From NCBI GenBank assembly GCA_004525155.1, contig SPDA01000121.1, positions 1-6,256 of the forward strand: 6,256 nucleotides of DNA. The letters run 5' to 3'. The translations under genes and the position numbers were made by a program. The DNA is from Spirochaetales bacterium (GTDB lineage Bacteria > Spirochaetota > Spirochaetia > SPDA01). Positions 5,424 to 6,256 of the stretch are shown here, piece after piece (the stretch's first letter is position 1; every line of letters begins with the position of its first letter). The notes beneath the pieces are model-generated. The model did no database searches, had not been told where the DNA came from, and saw nothing but the letters and a program-made list of their open reading frames with translations.

Positions 5424-6256
5424 AATTATTGGTCTCGATTTCCTGATGCAAATTCTCGTGTTTTGTGACAAGCAGGGCTATGGCCGAATGGCTTATCACG
5501 TCTATAAGGACGCCGAAACTGATGAGAATAAGCATTATCCCGTTTAGAATAAGGTATCCCTCTTCTATACCCCGGCCGTAAAATTTACAGAGAAAGGAAA
5601 TGGCCACGAGACTTCCCGTTGCCGGAGCGGATCCGAGCAGAAAGGAGGTTAAAAAGGTGAAGAGAAGTACCCAGAAAAATTGAAACCAGGTAATCCCCAG
5701 GCTCGAGTAGGATTTAATGATGAGGAGAAACCCTACGCTCGCAACCATCGCAGTTCCCGCCTTGCCAATCATGGACAGCAGAGGAAACACGGCGCTTCCG
5801 ACTTTCCGGGGGATTCCGTAACTCTCCCTGCCGTGTTTCGTCAGTATCGAAAGGGTAAAAAAACTGTCTCTCGACACGAATCCCGCAATGGCGGAACTTA
5901 AGGCTGCGTATATCCATTTGTAGGGATTCTGCCTGCCGCCGAAAAAATACAAAATCAGCGGAAAGACGCCGAAAATGATGATCACCGAGTCTATGCCCAA
6001 TATAAGGGCCAGTTGTTTAAACAGTATTCTTTCCGGGTTGATACGAAGCTGCAGAACGAGATTTGCTGCCAGGGGAATGATGCCGAAACCGATAAGCTCG
6101 ATGACCAGGCTGTTGATGTGATAAAAAACCCTGGAGATGGAATCAAAAAACTGGACTACGGGCTTGGTAATGAGCCTGTCGAAGTTGAAGTTTATCCCAA
6201 GGAGAAAGGAAAGAAAGATAAGAGGATAGAGGAGGTTTCCTTCATATGTGAAAATG
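5416..6256 (-). CDS. Divergent SDF-family (dicarboxylate/amino acid:cation symporter-like) membrane transporter, C-terminal part
   Basis: The frame is open from the right edge of the window to TGA at 5416-5418, so the 5' end is missing. 279 residues are visible, the C-terminal two thirds of a roughly 400-450-residue family. The TTG at 6000 is only an internal Leu codon. The resemblance to GltPh/GltP-type transporters lies in hairpin 1 and the following helix: SRDSFFTLSIL, then ESYGIPRKVGSAVFPLLSMIGKAGTA, which parallels the family's serine-rich TLP motif and the GVP..V..FVLPLG..NMDGTA stretch. The second hairpin and last helix are GSAPATGSLVAISF and LIDVISHSAIALL. Key binding motifs are changed: NMDGT is here GKAGT, and the final-helix D..RT..N..GD pattern is D-VISHSAIA. 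The fold is therefore likely, but coupling ion and substrate are unknown. It may be a distinct spirochaetal subgroup. Confidence 0.75.
   Translation of the reverse strand, partial: IFTYEGNLLYPLIFLSFLLGINFNFDRLITKPVVQFFDSISRVFYHINSLVIELIGFGIIPLAANLVLQLRINPERILFKQLALILGIDSVIIIFGVFPLILYFFGGRQNPYKWIYAALSSAIAGFVSRDSFFTLSILTKHGRESYGIPRKVGSAVFPLLSMIGKAGTAMVASVGFLLIIKSYSSLGITWFQFFWVLLFTFLTSFLLGSAPATGSLVAISFLCKFYGRGIEEGYLILNGIMLILISFGVLIDVISHSAIALLVTKHENLHQEIETNNFI

Noticed and set aside
1..6256. Mobile element, phage, CRISPR, toxin-antitoxin or defence system
   Set aside because: No transposase, integrase, direct-repeat array or paired small genes were seen. The tRNA gene has no adjacent duplicated 3' end that would suggest an attachment site.

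Overview
The window reads as ordinary chromosomal DNA from a bacterium of moderate GC content. The best guess is a free-living or commensal spirochaete (Spirochaetota, near Spirochaeta/Treponema). The guess rests on an archaeal/eukaryote-type prolyl-tRNA synthetase, a form also known from Borrelia; a DUF2259-like exported protein; a small SEC59/VTE5-type membrane kinase; a very divergent SDF-family symporter; and a tRNA gene without an encoded CCA end. No 16S or ribosomal protein gene is present, so the phylum is inference. I see no phage, transposon, integron, CRISPR or plasmid features.

Layout, left to right. Positions 1-573 (+) are the C-terminal half of S-adenosylmethionine synthetase (metK). 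Its transcript faces a tRNA-Val(CAC) gene on the opposite strand (634-705), and both share one bidirectional hairpin terminator (582-618). The tRNA has its own strong sigma70-type promoter (717-746). After an AT-rich gap comes a dolichol/phytol-kinase-like CTP-dependent membrane kinase (917-1582, +). It converges on an unrecognised protein with 7-8 membrane segments (1609-2418, -). Divergent from that is a secreted DUF2259-like protein (2521-3204, +). Next are proS (3284-4714, +) with its own promoter, and a signal-peptide protein that may be an outer-membrane beta-barrel (4737-5423, +), whose promoter lies partly inside the proS coding end. The right edge holds the C-terminal part of a divergent SDF-type symporter (5416 to beyond 6256, -), whose 3' end overlaps the preceding gene by 8 bp.

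The genes do not form one pathway. Each unit appears to be transcribed separately: strands alternate, and four of the units have recognisable individual promoters. metK, proS and tRNA-Val are housekeeping functions of the methyl cycle and translation; the rest are envelope or membrane proteins. The most unusual signals are two promoters placed so close to start codons that their mRNAs would be leaderless or nearly so, and the loss of the hallmark binding motifs in the SDF transporter. I did not find a convincing new multi-gene system.
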